Source: CBDBCU01 sp965242615
GTDB taxonomy: Bacteria > Chloroflexota > Dehalococcoidia > Lucifugimonadales > UBA3495
Direction of reading: 5' to 3'
Assembly (NCBI GenBank): GCA_965242615.1
Contig: CBDESR010000005.1
Coordinates: 248,001 to 312,000, forward strand
Length of the DNA stretch: 64,000 nt
Positions 54,911 to 63,423 of the stretch are shown here, piece by piece. Both the position numbers and the translations under genes were made by a program. The notes under the pieces were generated by a model. That model had not been told where the DNA came from, did no database searches, and worked only from the letters and a program-made list of their open reading frames with translations. Numbering within the stretch: position 1 is the stretch's first letter; every line of letters begins with the position of its first letter.

Positions 54911-56758
54911 CTAGACGGCGCACTCCCCTTCGCCCCGTTCCAGGACATAGGCGTTGGTGCGTTCCCAGTCGTAGTAGAATTCGCCGCCGACTTCGCCGCT
55001 GCCGGCGGCCTGTTGCGCGTTGGCGGCGACGGCGGTCAATTCGGCTACGCCCACCCGGTCGAGAAAGCCGTTGAAAGTCTCCCCGTCTTGGCGGTGGCTT
55101 TGGTAGTAAGTCGAGATTTCCCGGACGACGCGGGGGGCCAGCTTGGCCGGCACTTTGACTTTGGGGATGCGGGTACCGATGCGGGAATCCTCGACCCGGT
55201 TGTCGCCGTAGTTGCCGCCGAGGAACAGTTCATAAGCCGGTATCTGGCTGCCGTCCGGGCCTTTGATGGCGGCGCCGTGAAAGCCGATGTTGGCGATGTG
55301 ATGCAGGCCGCAGCCGTTGGGACAGCCGCTCATCTTGATGCGGATTTTGCTGACGCCCTCATCCTTGAGCAGGTCATCCTCCCAAGAGTTCAGCTCCTCC
55401 CGCATCGCTTTAGCCAAGCCCATCGAGGCGGTGATGCCCAACTTGCAACTGTCGGTGCCGGGGCAGGATACTACATTGGTGATGGTGTGGGCGCCCGGTT
55501 CGTTCAGCCCGATTTGCCCCAGGGCTTGCCAGACTTCGTACAACCAAGCGTCCGGCACCCAGCGCAAAGCCAGGTTCTGCTCCTGGGTAGCGTGGGCGCG
55601 GCCGCCGGTGTAGCGGCGGACAATATCCGCCAAGCCGCGGAACTGCTCCGGAGTCAAGTCGCCGCGCACCGGCTTGACATCGACCACATTGTAGCCGGCT
55701 TGCTTTTGGGGGGATACATTGGTTTCCCGCCAGTAGGCATATTCGCCGCTGCCATTAGATCCGTTGGGGGATACGGTCGGGGCTACCGGCGGCGTTTCCG
55801 GGTAGATTTCGGCATCGCCCATTAAAGGCGCCGGGTCGATGGGGCCGATTTGCGCCAACTGTTCCTCGACCAGGTTGCGGAATTCGTCCAAGCCGATGCG
55901 GTCAATCAGTACCTTGAGCCGCGCCATCATCCGGTTTTTGCGGAGGGATAGGGCTTGGTCAAAAACCGTCCACACCGCTAGAGCCAGGCGCAGGTAGTCC
56001 GCTTCGGGGAGAAATTCGTAAAGGGGTTTAGCCAAGCGGGGCATAATGGAAGTGCCGCCGCCGACAAAAACCTTGAACCCCCGCTGAACTTGGCCGTCCT
56101 TTTCCTTAACCTGGGCGACATAGGTCAAATCCTGAATGGCGGCGGCTACCGTGTCCCGGGCGTCAATGCCGGTAAAAGCGGTCTTGAACTTGCGGGGAAA
56201 GGTTTGGGTGATGGGATGGCGGACGCCAAAGCGCACATAGGCGGTCAGATAGGGCGTGGGGTCAAAGATTTCGTCGGAATCCACGCCGGCGGTGGGAGAC
56301 CCGACCACATTGCGGACGGTGTTGCCGCAGGCTTCCCGGCTGGTCAGTCCCACCGTCCCCAGCAGGCGCAGGGCGTCGGGGCATTGCGGCAGGGGGATGT
56401 GGTGAAACTGGACATTCTGCCGAGTGGTGATGTGTCCTTTGCCCAAGGGGGCGTAGTTTTCAGCCACTTCGCCCAAGGCGTCGAGGGCGTCCGGGGAGAG
56501 GATGCCGCCGGGGATTTTGACCCGAATCATCTGGACATCGGCCTGTCGCTGGCCGTACACGCCTTGGCGGAGGCGAAAGGGAGTGAACTCGGCATTATCC
56601 TGTTCGCCGGATTGGAAACGCGCCGACTCCGCCTCAAACCGCCGCACTTCGTCCTCCATAAAGGGGATGATGCCGGGCGCGGCGGCCGCCAAATCCATAC
56701 TTTGGCGGTGGATTTCCTCTTGAGTCGGCGCCTTGGTAGGTTCGCTTATGGTAGTCAA
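54911..56758 (-). CDS. Ferredoxin-type siroheme sulfite (or nitrite) reductase
   Basis: A 615-residue assimilatory reductase with two NIR/SIR ferredoxin-like half-domains and two siroheme/[4Fe-4S] halves. Seen: MIRVKIPGGILSPDALDALGEVAENYAPLGKGHITTRQNVQFHHI, SREACGNTVRNVVGSPTAG, the cluster cysteines in SCPGTDSCKLG (about 431) and SGCPNGCGLHH (about 476), and a second GHATTR-like element, GGRAHATQEQNLALRWV. Sulfite rather than nitrite is favoured by the cysteine-codon leader upstream and the nearby sat/apr genes. ATG 56758 follows AAGGAGGCCCCGTTG. Confidence 0.88.
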   Translation of the reverse strand: MTTISEPTKAPTQEEIHRQSMDLAAAAPGIIPFMEDEVRRFEAESARFQSGEQDNAEFTPFRLRQGVYGQRQADVQMIRVKIPGGILSPDALDALGEVAENYAPLGKGHITTRQNVQFHHIPLPQCPDALRLLGTVGLTSREACGNTVRNVVGSPTAGVDSDEIFDPTPYLTAYVRFGVRHPITQTFPRKFKTAFTGIDARDTVAAAIQDLTYVAQVKEKDGQVQRGFKVFVGGGTSIMPRLAKPLYEFLPEADYLRLALAVWTVFDQALSLRKNRMMARLKVLIDRIGLDEFRNLVEEQLAQIGPIDPAPLMGDAEIYPETPPVAPTVSPNGSNGSGEYAYWRETNVSPQKQAGYNVVDVKPVRGDLTPEQFRGLADIVRRYTGGRAHATQEQNLALRWVPDAWLYEVWQALGQIGLNEPGAHTITNVVSCPGTDSCKLGITASMGLAKAMREELNSWEDDLLKDEGVSKIRIKMSGCPNGCGLHHIANIGFHGAAIKGPDGSQIPAYELFLGGNYGDNRVEDSRIGTRIPKVKVPAKLAPRVVREISTYYQSHRQDGETFNGFLDRVGVAELTAVAANAQQAAGSGEVGGEFYYDWERTNAYVLERGEGECAV

Positions 56759-56850
56759 CGGGGCCTCCTTGAAAGTTGCGGCGGTGTTGATTTGCCGGTT
56801 TCCTTGCCGATTTTATGCTGATATTCTGCTGGTTCGGGCCGGACGGGATA

Positions 56851-56890
56851 CAAAAATAAAACCCACCGGGCGTGGCAAAGGCCGGTGGGC
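56851..56890 (-). terminator. Leader terminator upstream of sulfite reductase (attenuator)
   Basis: On the minus strand GCCCACCGGC, a 10-base loop and CCCGGTGGGT are followed by TTTATTTTTG, a strong intrinsic terminator. It lies after the leader ORF and 93 bases before the sulfite reductase start, so it must be bypassed for expression. Confidence 0.85.
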
Positions 56891-56926
56891 GCAGGGCTGT
56901 CCGCGTAACGGGCTGGACGCAGAGAC

Positions 56927-56989
56927 TTAACCCGCCCCCGATTTGGGCGGACAGGTACAGGTGCAACGGTCAGCGGTAAGTTTCAGCAT
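56927..56989 (-). CDS. Cysteine-codon leader peptide of the sulfite reductase attenuator
   Basis: A 20-codon ORF, MLKLTADRCTCTCPPKSGAG, with three Cys codons (TGC, TGT, TGT) alternating with Thr. Its ATG is 9 bases after the -10 box, so the transcript starts at or within a few bases of the start codon and translation would be (near-)leaderless. The last Cys codon lies in TGTCCGC, which can pair with GCGGACA further on (about 56896-56902), upstream of the terminator. Ribosome stalling at Cys codons would block that pairing. Known analogues are the polycysteine leaderless ORFs of mycobacterial sulfur operons. Confidence 0.75.
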   Translation of the reverse strand: MLKLTADRCTCTCPPKSGAG

Positions 56990-56998
56990 TTGACGGCT

Positions 56999-57027
56999 AG
57001 TTTAGACCCCTTTGCCGGGCTTGTCAA
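56999..57027 (-). promoter_or_regulatory. Promoter of the leader-sulfite reductase transcript
   Basis: Minus strand: TTGACA (57027-57022), 17-base spacer, TAAACT (57004-56999). Spacing is optimal. Predicted transcription start is about 56993-56989, at the leader ATG. Confidence 0.75.
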
Positions 57028-57260
57028 CACCTTTTCTGACAATTCCCCTTTTTACCCAGCAAGCCGGCAGTAGATAGCCAGTCCAAGCCTCGCCGGAATA
57101 CCAAAACCGGCGTGAATAATCGGCATTAACCCCCCCGGCGTCCTTCCATACCCCGGCAGATATTCCGCCAAACCCGTCCCTCCGGCAGCAAGGCAATTCT
57201 CCGGCTTAACCGGTAAGCTGTTGGTAGCTGCCTTATTCCCCTTTGCCCGGAGGATTGGTT

Positions 57261-58286
57261 ATGGAAAGAGCCGCCGTTGACGCCCCGGATACCGCCCCGC
57301 CCGCCGCTGCTGAACTGGAGCCGCTGCTGGAACGCTACTCCGCCCACTTGCGGGGGCAGCGCGGCTTGTCCGAAAACACGGCGCGGATTTATCTGGATGA
57401 CCTGGCGGCTTTTCGGCGTTATCTGGCGGAAAGCGGCGCCGCCTTGGCCGATATGAACCGGCGGATGGCCCGCGGCTATCTGGCGTGGCTGGCTACCGAG
57501 GGGCGGGAAACGGTACATCCCTATTCCGGGCGCAAGCAGCGGGAAGGCTACGCCCGGGTCAGCATTCTCCGCAAGCTGACCGCGTTGCGCTCCTTTTACC
57601 GCTTTCTGGCGCAAGAGGGCTGGTTCCAGCACAACCCGGTGCCCTCGGGACGCAGTTTGCAGGTCAAAACGGAAAAGCCGCTGCCCTCTTTTATCGGCAA
57701 GCAGGAAGCGGCGCGCCTGTTGTCCGCCCCCGACACCGATAACGACTACGGCCTGCGCGACCGGGCCATTCTGGAAGTGCTTTACTCCTGCGGCGTCCGG
57801 CTGGCGGAAATTGTCGGAATGGATTTGCCCGACATCAACTTTGCCGAGCGGCGGATCCTGGTCGCGGGCAAGGGTTCCAAAGAGCGGTGGACGCTGTTCG
57901 GCCAGCCCACGGCGGAAGTGCTACAGCGTTACCTCGAGGAATCCCGTGCGGCTTTGCTGAACGAAGGCTTGGCCGCCGGCAAGCGGGTGGACAACAACGC
58001 CCTGTTTCTGAACCGCTACGGACAACGCCTGTCCCGCCGCAGCATTGAAAAGCTGGTGAAAAGCCACGCCGCCCAAGCCGGCTTGCGCGATGGCATCCAC
58101 CCGCACACCCTGCGCCACACCTTTGCCAGCCATATGCTGGAAGGCGACGCCGATTTGCGGGTCATTCAGGAACTGTTGGGCCACGCCAGCCCGACTACCA
58201 CGCAAATTTATACTCACATCACCAAGCAGGAAGCCAAAGCCGCCTACTTGAAATTCCACCCCCGGGCCGGCGGGGACGGAGAATAG
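57261..58286 (+). CDS. Tyrosine recombinase XerC/XerD
   Basis: A 341-residue site-specific recombinase, probably for chromosome dimer resolution at dif. The N-terminal SAM-like domain has YSAHLRGQRGLSENTARIYLDDLAAFRRYL. Catalytic residues: Arg in LYSCGVRLAEIVGMDLPDI, Lys in VAGKGSKERWTLF, HPHTLRHTFASHML (His-x-x-Arg), LGHASPTTTQIYTHI (His and nucleophilic Tyr). ATG 57261 follows CCGGAGGATTGGTT. Length and motifs fit Xer rather than an integron or phage integrase. XerC versus XerD cannot be decided. Confidence 0.9.
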   Translation: MERAAVDAPDTAPPAAAELEPLLERYSAHLRGQRGLSENTARIYLDDLAAFRRYLAESGAALADMNRRMARGYLAWLATEGRETVHPYSGRKQREGYARVSILRKLTALRSFYRFLAQEGWFQHNPVPSGRSLQVKTEKPLPSFIGKQEAARLLSAPDTDNDYGLRDRAILEVLYSCGVRLAEIVGMDLPDINFAERRILVAGKGSKERWTLFGQPTAEVLQRYLEESRAALLNEGLAAGKRVDNNALFLNRYGQRLSRRSIEKLVKSHAAQAGLRDGIHPHTLRHTFASHMLEGDADLRVIQELLGHASPTTTQIYTHITKQEAKAAYLKFHPRAGGDGE

Positions 58287-58348
58287 CCGCCAGCAAACCC
58301 AACCCAACGCCCTATCAGTCCCGGCATTATTGTGCTACTATCAAAGAT

Positions 58349-58606
58349 ATGGAACGGATAGAGGATGACATCGCGAGACTGCGCCGCAACCCCCGCGGCA
58401 TCCGCTTTGCCGAATTAGTCCGGATTTGCGACCGGCACTTTGGCCGCCCCCGGCAGCGGGGCAGCCATCTGATTTACTCAGTGCCGTGGCCGGGCGACCC
58501 CCGGGTAAATATCCAGAACCGCCGCGGTATGGCGAAACCCGAGCAAGTTGAGCAAGTCATCAAGGCGTTGGAGCGACTAGACCGCGAAAGCCGGGAGAAT
58601 TTGTAA
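58349..58606 (+). CDS. HicA-like mRNA interferase toxin, module 1
   Basis: An 85-residue double-stranded-RNA-binding-fold protein: IRFAELVRICDRHFGRPRQRGSHLIYSVPWPGDPRVNIQ with the conserved GSH catalytic histidine, then a KPEQVEQVIKAL tail, as in HicA. Its stop overlaps the next start by one base (TAATG). A second copy of this gene pair follows directly at 59041-59582, including some upstream sequence. Confidence 0.82.
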   Translation: MERIEDDIARLRRNPRGIRFAELVRICDRHFGRPRQRGSHLIYSVPWPGDPRVNIQNRRGMAKPEQVEQVIKALERLDRESRENL

Positions 58607-58971
58607 TGACCGATAGCCGCGCCTACCACTACACCGTCTTTTGGTCCGCAGACGATGGAGAATATGTCGGCTTGTGCGCCGAATTCCCCTTGCTGAGCTG
58701 GCTGGAACCGGACCAATTCTCCGCCTTTGCCGGCATCATATTCCTCGTGGCCGACATCCTTGACGATATGCAGACCACCGGCGAAACGCCGCCCCTTCCC
58801 GTTGCGAATCCGGCAACTGCCGGCGCCGCCGAACTGCGCTATATACCGGTTAAAACGCCGCCGATTCCTTGGCCGAAGTGGGAAGTTGACCGCGCAATGC
58901 CTTTCGGGGTTGATGCGGTTTATTACCAGGAATTGCGGGAAACCGAAACGCCGCCCGTCCCCGCCGACTAA
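58606..58971 (+). CDS. HicB-like antitoxin, module 1
   Basis: A 121-residue partly degraded RNase-H-like HicB protein: YHYTVFWSADDGEYVGLCAEFPLLSWLEPDQFSAFAGI, then VADILDDMQTTGETPPLPVA. The first half matches copy 2 well; the C-terminus (from about residue 70) is unrelated to copy 2. It has no evident ribbon-helix-helix or HTH domain, so autorepression is uncertain. It neutralises the HicA encoded just upstream, by family analogy. Confidence 0.75.
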   Translation: MTDSRAYHYTVFWSADDGEYVGLCAEFPLLSWLEPDQFSAFAGIIFLVADILDDMQTTGETPPLPVANPATAGAAELRYIPVKTPPIPWPKWEVDRAMPFGVDAVYYQELRETETPPVPAD

Positions 58972-59040
58972 TCCTTGCCAATACACTTCTCCCCCGCCAA
59001 GCCCTATCAACCCCGGCATTATTATGCTACTATCAAGGAT

Positions 59041-59286
59041 ATGGAACGGATACGGGAGGACATCGCGCGGCTGCGGCGCAACCCCCGCGGCATCCGCTTT
59101 GCCGAATTAGTCCGGATTTGCGACCGGCACTTTGGCCGCCCCCGGCAGCGGGGCACCGGTCATCGGTTTTACCCCACGCCGCCGGGCGTTCCAAACATCA
59201 ATATCCAAAGCCTTCGCGGGATGGCTAAGGAGTATCAAGTTCACCAAGTCATCAAAGCGCTTATGCTGACGGAGGAACTGCGATGA
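59041..59286 (+). CDS. HicA-like mRNA interferase toxin, module 2
   Basis: An 81-residue paralogue of the first HicA, identical over most of the first 40 residues. At the active site it reads RGTGHRFYPTPPGVPNINIQ, so GSH has become GTGH with an extra residue; activity may be altered. ATG 59041 follows AAGGAT; the longer frame from 58975 covers duplicated upstream sequence. It overlaps its antitoxin gene by 4 bases (ATGA). Confidence 0.78.
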   Translation: MERIREDIARLRRNPRGIRFAELVRICDRHFGRPRQRGTGHRFYPTPPGVPNINIQSLRGMAKEYQVHQVIKALMLTEELR

Positions 59287-59582
59287 CCGACCACTATACT
59301 TACCGGGTCACCTGGTCTGCCGCGGACAACGAGTATGTTGGCCTCTGCTACGAGTTCTCCCTGCTGAGCTGGCTGGAACCCACTGCGGACGCCGCCTTTG
59401 CCGGCATCCGCCAACTGGTGGCCGACATCCTTGACGATATGCAGACCACCGGGGAAACGCCGCCGCCGGCAATCGCTGACCTGCCCTATATCGAGCAGAC
59501 CGCCGCTTTTATTGCGGCTCTCCACGCCGCCGACCTCTCCGAAACCTACGCCGACCGCGAAGTAGCCTCCCTCTCTGCCTGA
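59283..59582 (+). CDS. HicB-like antitoxin, module 2
   Basis: A 99-residue HicB-like protein, YTYRVTWSAADNEYVGLCYEFSLLSWLEPTADAAFAGIRQLVADILDDMQTTGETPPP, with a short tail (YADREVASLSA). This copy looks intact. It forms a toxin-antitoxin pair with the preceding gene, arising by tandem duplication of the whole module. Confidence 0.77.
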   Translation: MTDHYTYRVTWSAADNEYVGLCYEFSLLSWLEPTADAAFAGIRQLVADILDDMQTTGETPPPAIADLPYIEQTAAFIAALHAADLSETYADREVASLSA

Positions 59583-59604
59583 TTTTCTCCCTTGGCATCG
59601 CCGT

Positions 59605-59641
59605 AAAAGCCCCCGCCCGGGTTTGATTCCGGGCGGGCTTT
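59605..59641 (+). terminator. Terminator-like hairpin after the HicAB modules
   Basis: AAAGCCCCCGCCCGG / CCGGGCGGGCTTT stem with a small bulge and 8-base loop, 25 bases after the last hicB stop. On either strand the stem ends in a short A/T run. Confidence 0.6.
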
Positions 59642-59744
59642 CCCACACCCGCAAAAAATCCCCCCATTCCCCTGGGAACAAAATCCTCAACCCTTCCGTC
59701 ATAGCCGGCATAACCCCTAATTCCCGCCGGAGGTTTGAGCGATT

Positions 59745-61694
59745 ATGCCTACCCTGAACCGCCTTTCCCTGATTGCCCTGCTGGCCCTCTTTGCCTTGCT
59801 GCTGACCGCGGCCTGCCGCGCGCCGGCTGCCCCGCTGGACTCGGAAATCAGCCCCCCGCCGCCGGCCACCGCCATGCTCGCCGCCACTCCCGCCCCGGTC
59901 GCCGCGTCCCCGGACGGTTTCGACCGCCCCATCCCCGGCTCGGCCGCCCTCTCCGAATCCGCCAATGAATCCGCCGCCCCGGAAATGTCCGCAGTTATCC
60001 AAGAGGCGCAAGTGGAAGTGACGGCGCAAACGGAATCAATGCCCGCCGCCGGCAGCGTCTCCTCCGACCCGTCGTCCCCGCAACCGCAAGGGGGAACCGG
60101 CGCGGCCGGCTCCGCCGGCCCGGCCGCCACCGCAATGCCCCAAGCCCAATCCGCTCCCCAGTCCCAAGCCGCCCCGGCCAGCGGCGGCAATACCGCCCCG
60201 GCCCAAGCCGCCGGCCAAACCGGCAACCCCCAGCCCAGCGTTACCACCTTCCAGAACTACCAACGCTCCCCGGTAGTGAACACCCGCCAAGACCCGGTAT
60301 CCACTTTCAGCCTTGACACCGACCGCACCTCCTACCAACTTGCCCTCAATTGGGCCCGCGCCGGCTATCCCGTAGAGCCGGACTCGGTGCGCGCCGAGGA
60401 ATGGATTAACGCCTTCGACTACGGCTACGCCTACCCCCAGCAGACCGACGAATTCGCCATCACCGCCGATGTTTTCCCCCATCCTCTGGATAACCGCAAA
60501 CACTTGGCGCGGCTGGCTTTCCAAGCCCCGGAGCTGCGCGATGACGGCAAGCCCTTGAATGTAACCCTGGTCCTGGACGCCTCCGGTTCGATGGGCGAAG
60601 GCAATCGGGTCGCCATCGCCCGCGCAGCCGCCGAAAGCATCCGCCAAAGCCTGCGCCCCCAAGACCGCATCGCCATCGTCCACTTCACCGACACCGTCAT
60701 TCCCGAACTGACCGTAGCCCATAGCCGCCCCGACGCCCCGGCCGTCCAGCAGTCCATTGCCCGCTTGCAGCCCCACGCCGCGACCAATGTCCAAGCCGGC
60801 CTCGACCTCGGCGTCCAAATGGCGGCCGAAATCCGCCGCCAGCGCCCCGACGCCTACCACTATGTCATCCTGATGTCCGATGGCGTGGCTAATGTGGACG
60901 CCACCAATCCCTTTGCCATCCTGGAATCCGCCGCCGACAACCAGACCGACACCCCCCTGCGCCTGATTACCCTGGGCGTCGGCATTGCCAACTACAACGA
61001 CTATCTCCTGGAGCAGTTGGCCCAGCACGGCAACGGCTGGTATCGCTATCTGGACACCCCGGCCCAAGCCCGCAGCGTTTTCCGCCGGGACAACTGGCTG
61101 GCTCTAGCCATTCCCTTCGCCGACCAAACCCGCGCCCAAGTAACCTGGCATCCGGAATTTGTCCGCAACTGGCGGATTATCGGCTACGAAAACCGCATCA
61201 CCGCCGACCATCTTTTTGAGCAGAACCGTAAGGAATTCGCCGAAATCCCCTCCGGCGCCGCTACTACGGTTTTCTATGAACTGGAATTGACCAACGCCCC
61301 GGCCGCTGCGGACACCCTGGGGACGGTAGAACTGCGCTGGGTCGATCCGGACAGCGGCCGATCCCTCCAGCAGCAAGCCGACATCGGCGACCCCTGGCGG
61401 CCGGCCTTGACCTACACCCCCAATCCGCTGCTTCAATTCGGCGCCATCGTCGCCCTGACCGCCGACCGCTACAGCGGCCTCCCCTACGCCGGCGGCCCGA
61501 ACTATGCCAACCACGGCGGCAGCCCGAACTACGCCCACAGCGGCGGCGACTTGGCAACTCTCCTGACCCAACTGCAACCCCTGTCCGCCGACTTGGGCCA
61601 GCTCGCATCCTACCAGGACTTCGCCTTCCTCCTGGAACAGCTGAACCACACCCTCCCCGACTACTGGCCCGGGAATTCCGGCTACAGCCGCTAA
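59745..61694 (+). CDS. Von Willebrand factor type A domain lipoprotein (YfbK-like)
   Basis: A 649-residue surface lipoprotein: signal with lipobox LTAAC (Cys at 24), a low-complexity Pro/Ala/Gln linker (about 30-170), the FSLDTDRTSYQLALNWARAG block with PDSVRAEEWINAFDY typical of YfbK-like proteins, then a VWA domain with MIDAS residues DASGSMG, a threonine-like position AATNVQAGL, and LMSDGVANVD. A DUF3520-like C-terminal region follows. The C-terminus has GGPNYANHGGSPNYAHSGGD repeats. It probably binds protein or glycan partners at the cell envelope; the ligand is unknown. The start has GGAGG 12 bases upstream. Confidence 0.87.
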   Translation: MPTLNRLSLIALLALFALLLTAACRAPAAPLDSEISPPPPATAMLAATPAPVAASPDGFDRPIPGSAALSESANESAAPEMSAVIQEAQVEVTAQTESMPAAGSVSSDPSSPQPQGGTGAAGSAGPAATAMPQAQSAPQSQAAPASGGNTAPAQAAGQTGNPQPSVTTFQNYQRSPVVNTRQDPVSTFSLDTDRTSYQLALNWARAGYPVEPDSVRAEEWINAFDYGYAYPQQTDEFAITADVFPHPLDNRKHLARLAFQAPELRDDGKPLNVTLVLDASGSMGEGNRVAIARAAAESIRQSLRPQDRIAIVHFTDTVIPELTVAHSRPDAPAVQQSIARLQPHAATNVQAGLDLGVQMAAEIRRQRPDAYHYVILMSDGVANVDATNPFAILESAADNQTDTPLRLITLGVGIANYNDYLLEQLAQHGNGWYRYLDTPAQARSVFRRDNWLALAIPFADQTRAQVTWHPEFVRNWRIIGYENRITADHLFEQNRKEFAEIPSGAATTVFYELELTNAPAAADTLGTVELRWVDPDSGRSLQQQADIGDPWRPALTYTPNPLLQFGAIVALTADRYSGLPYAGGPNYANHGGSPNYAHSGGDLATLLTQLQPLSADLGQLASYQDFAFLLEQLNHTLPDYWPGNSGYSR

Positions 61695-61780
61695 CCCGCC
61701 CTTGCCAGCAGTTATACAAGCCGCTAACCCGCCCTCGCCGGCAGTTATACAAGCTGCTAACCTTGCCCTTGCCATCAGTT
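61687..61780 (+). repeat. Three ~33-bp tandem repeats
   Basis: Three imperfect copies of a unit containing CCGCTAACCCGCCC followed by GCCAGCAGTTATACAA, beginning within the last codons of the VWA gene. Confidence 0.7.
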
Positions 61781-61785
61781 ACCCA

Positions 61786-61828
61786 ACCGGGCGCCGCCAG
61801 GATAATCAACTCCCCGGCGGCGCCCGGT
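61786..61828 (+). terminator. Terminator after the VWA gene
   Basis: Perfect 13-bp stem ACCGGGCGCCGCC / GGCGGCGCCCGGT with a 17-base loop, followed by CTTTGCTT. Confidence 0.6.
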
Positions 61829-61921
61829 CTTTGCTTACCCCCCATCAAATAACCCAACTACCAATGCCGTGCCATCCCCACACCAGTCGACTCCCCCTAT
61901 GCCATTCCCCTATATACCCAT

Positions 61922-62163
61922 GTCATTCCGAGGCGACAGCCGAGGAATCTAAAATGCCGCCCCCGCAACCATACTCAACACACCCAGCCCTCCCCAAACT
62001 CAAAAGTTTTGAGGGGGTGCGGGGGAACTTTTGTAAAAGTTCCCCCGCCGTAACCCATCCTCCGGCAGCCATCATTCCCACCCTCAAACCGTCATTCCCC
62101 CGAAAGCGAGAATCCAGAACCCCCAATTCTCAAAATCAATCCGAAAATCCGTATCAAATCCTC
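61922..62163. repeat. Cluster of dispersed repeats before the second structured RNA
   Basis: Contains an exact inverted copy of the 54107-54139 repeat (GTCATTCCGAGGCGACAGCC, 61922 on), a perfect 30-base palindrome (GCGGGGGAACTTTT then AAAAGTTCCCCCGC, 62019-62048) preceded by CTCAAAAGTTTTGAG, and a REP half-element (62090-62115). No gene seen. Confidence 0.75.
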
Positions 62164-62193
62164 TTGACAACTACAATCCCCATCCCCCATAAT
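62164..62193 (+). promoter_or_regulatory. Sigma-70-type promoter of the second putative structured RNA
   Basis: TTGACA (62164-62169), 18-base spacer, CATAAT (62188-62193), identical in hexamers and spacing to 2299-2328. Confidence 0.7.
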
Positions 62194-62199
62194 AAGAAT

Positions 62200-62669
62200 C
62201 GCAAAGTCAGACTTGGCCCCGGGACGCCGGGTGTAAAACGATACGCTAGCTTACCGTGAAACTATAGCTCACAGCGCGCTGTGGATCCCATCGTCGCATT
62301 GCGGCTTTAGGGGCCCCGCTCCTGACCCCGGAGAACGGAACTAAGGAACTCCCTTTCCCCAACCGGAGCCGCGGAAAACGGCAAATCCCAATCGCCGCCA
62401 AACCGCCGCCCCTTCCTACCAGGAGCTGGAGTTAAACAGGTTGACTGGAGGTCGGTCAACCAACGGTAGCTGGACTGGGCCAAAACGCCGGAATGGCAAC
62501 CATACCAACCGGCGTCAGTAGCCAAATCAAGGTCCATTGCCGTCAGGCAATCGGGTCGGGAAACGTCTCGCCGGATGTACGCCGATGTTCCCATTGACGC
62601 AGGCAACCCAATGACCCTTTTGCCAACCGCCTCCCGCACGGGCGGAACTCCCGGCCAGGGGTTCCGCCC
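62200..62669 (+). ncRNA. Putative structured non-coding RNA, copy 2 (unrecognised family)
   Basis: Counterpart of 2335-2814. Matching blocks: CCCCGGGACGCCGGGT (62217-62232), palindrome CACAGCGCGCTGTG (62270-62283), GGTTGAC/GTCAACC hairpin (62439-62461), the 57-base block (62560-62616) and the terminal hairpin GGGCGGAAC / GTTCCGCCC (62640-62669). Distances between blocks differ by only a few bases from copy 1. The downstream gene is aroQ, 292 bases on, so the two copies do not share a regulated gene. Confidence 0.65.
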
Positions 62670-62961
62670 CCCGCGAACTACTACCCCAATAGCAATAGGC
62701 AAACCCCAACCGCCGGGGCGGCCCCAAGCCGCCGCCCCGGCCATAACTCGTACCCGGCCTCCCCTCCTTCCCACCGTCCTTCCCCCGAAAGGCCGGGGAC
62801 TCTGGATTCCCGTTGACACGGCAATGACGATAAGCAAACCGCCTGTGATCTACGCCAACCCCAAACCGCCATCCCCCTTGAGAATCCCGCCCCCAGCCGT
62901 TACTATATACCCGGCAATACGCCTTGAAACCATCCCGCCCGGTCCGGAGAAACCCAATCTT

Positions 62962-63420
62962 ATGCCCCGCATCTTGGTACTGAACGGCCCTAACCTCAAC
63001 CTCCTCGGCCAGCGCAACCCCGGCATCTACGGCGTCAAAACCCTCCCCGAAGTCAACCAAGCCGTAGCCGACGGCGCCGCCGCCTTGGGCTTGGCAACCG
63101 CCTTTTTCCAGTCCAACAGCGAAGGGGAACTCATCGACTTCATTCAGGAAAACCGCGGCAATGCGGACGGCATCATCATCAACCCCGGCGCCCTCACCCA
63201 CTACGGCTATTCCCTCAAAGACGCCCTGATTGACGCCGCTATCCCGGTCATCGAAGTCCATTTGAGCAACATCCACGCCCGCGAAGCAGCGCGGCGTCAT
63301 TCCGTCATCGCCGACATCGCCTACGGGCAGATTGCCGGTTTCGGCTGGAGAAGTTATACTGCTGCCGTGGCCATTATCGCCGGCATCATCGCCGACGCCA
63401 CCGCTGACCAAGGAGATTAA
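62962..63420 (+). CDS. aroQ: 3-dehydroquinate dehydratase, type II
   Basis: Shikimate-pathway enzyme converting 3-dehydroquinate to 3-dehydroshikimate. The 152 residues match the dodecameric type II family: ILVLNGPNLNLLGQRNPGIYG (catalytic Arg/Tyr loop), FFQSNSEGELIDFIQE, IIINPGALTHYGYSLKDAL, PVIEVHLSNIHAREAARRHS and IAGFGWRSYTAAV. ATG 62962 follows CGGAGAAACCC; the upstream in-frame part (from 62575) lies over the RNA element and is not coding. It is 3 bases from the next gene. Confidence 0.94.
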   Translation: MPRILVLNGPNLNLLGQRNPGIYGVKTLPEVNQAVADGAAALGLATAFFQSNSEGELIDFIQENRGNADGIIINPGALTHYGYSLKDALIDAAIPVIEVHLSNIHAREAARRHSVIADIAYGQIAGFGWRSYTAAVAIIAGIIADATADQGD

Positions 63421-63423
63421 CTG

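Noticed and set aside
62575..62961. N-terminal extension of aroQ (MYADVPIDAGNP...)
   Set aside because: It lies over the putative structured RNA and repeats; the matching frame in copy 1 differs at non-synonymous positions, and AroQ length is normal from 62962.
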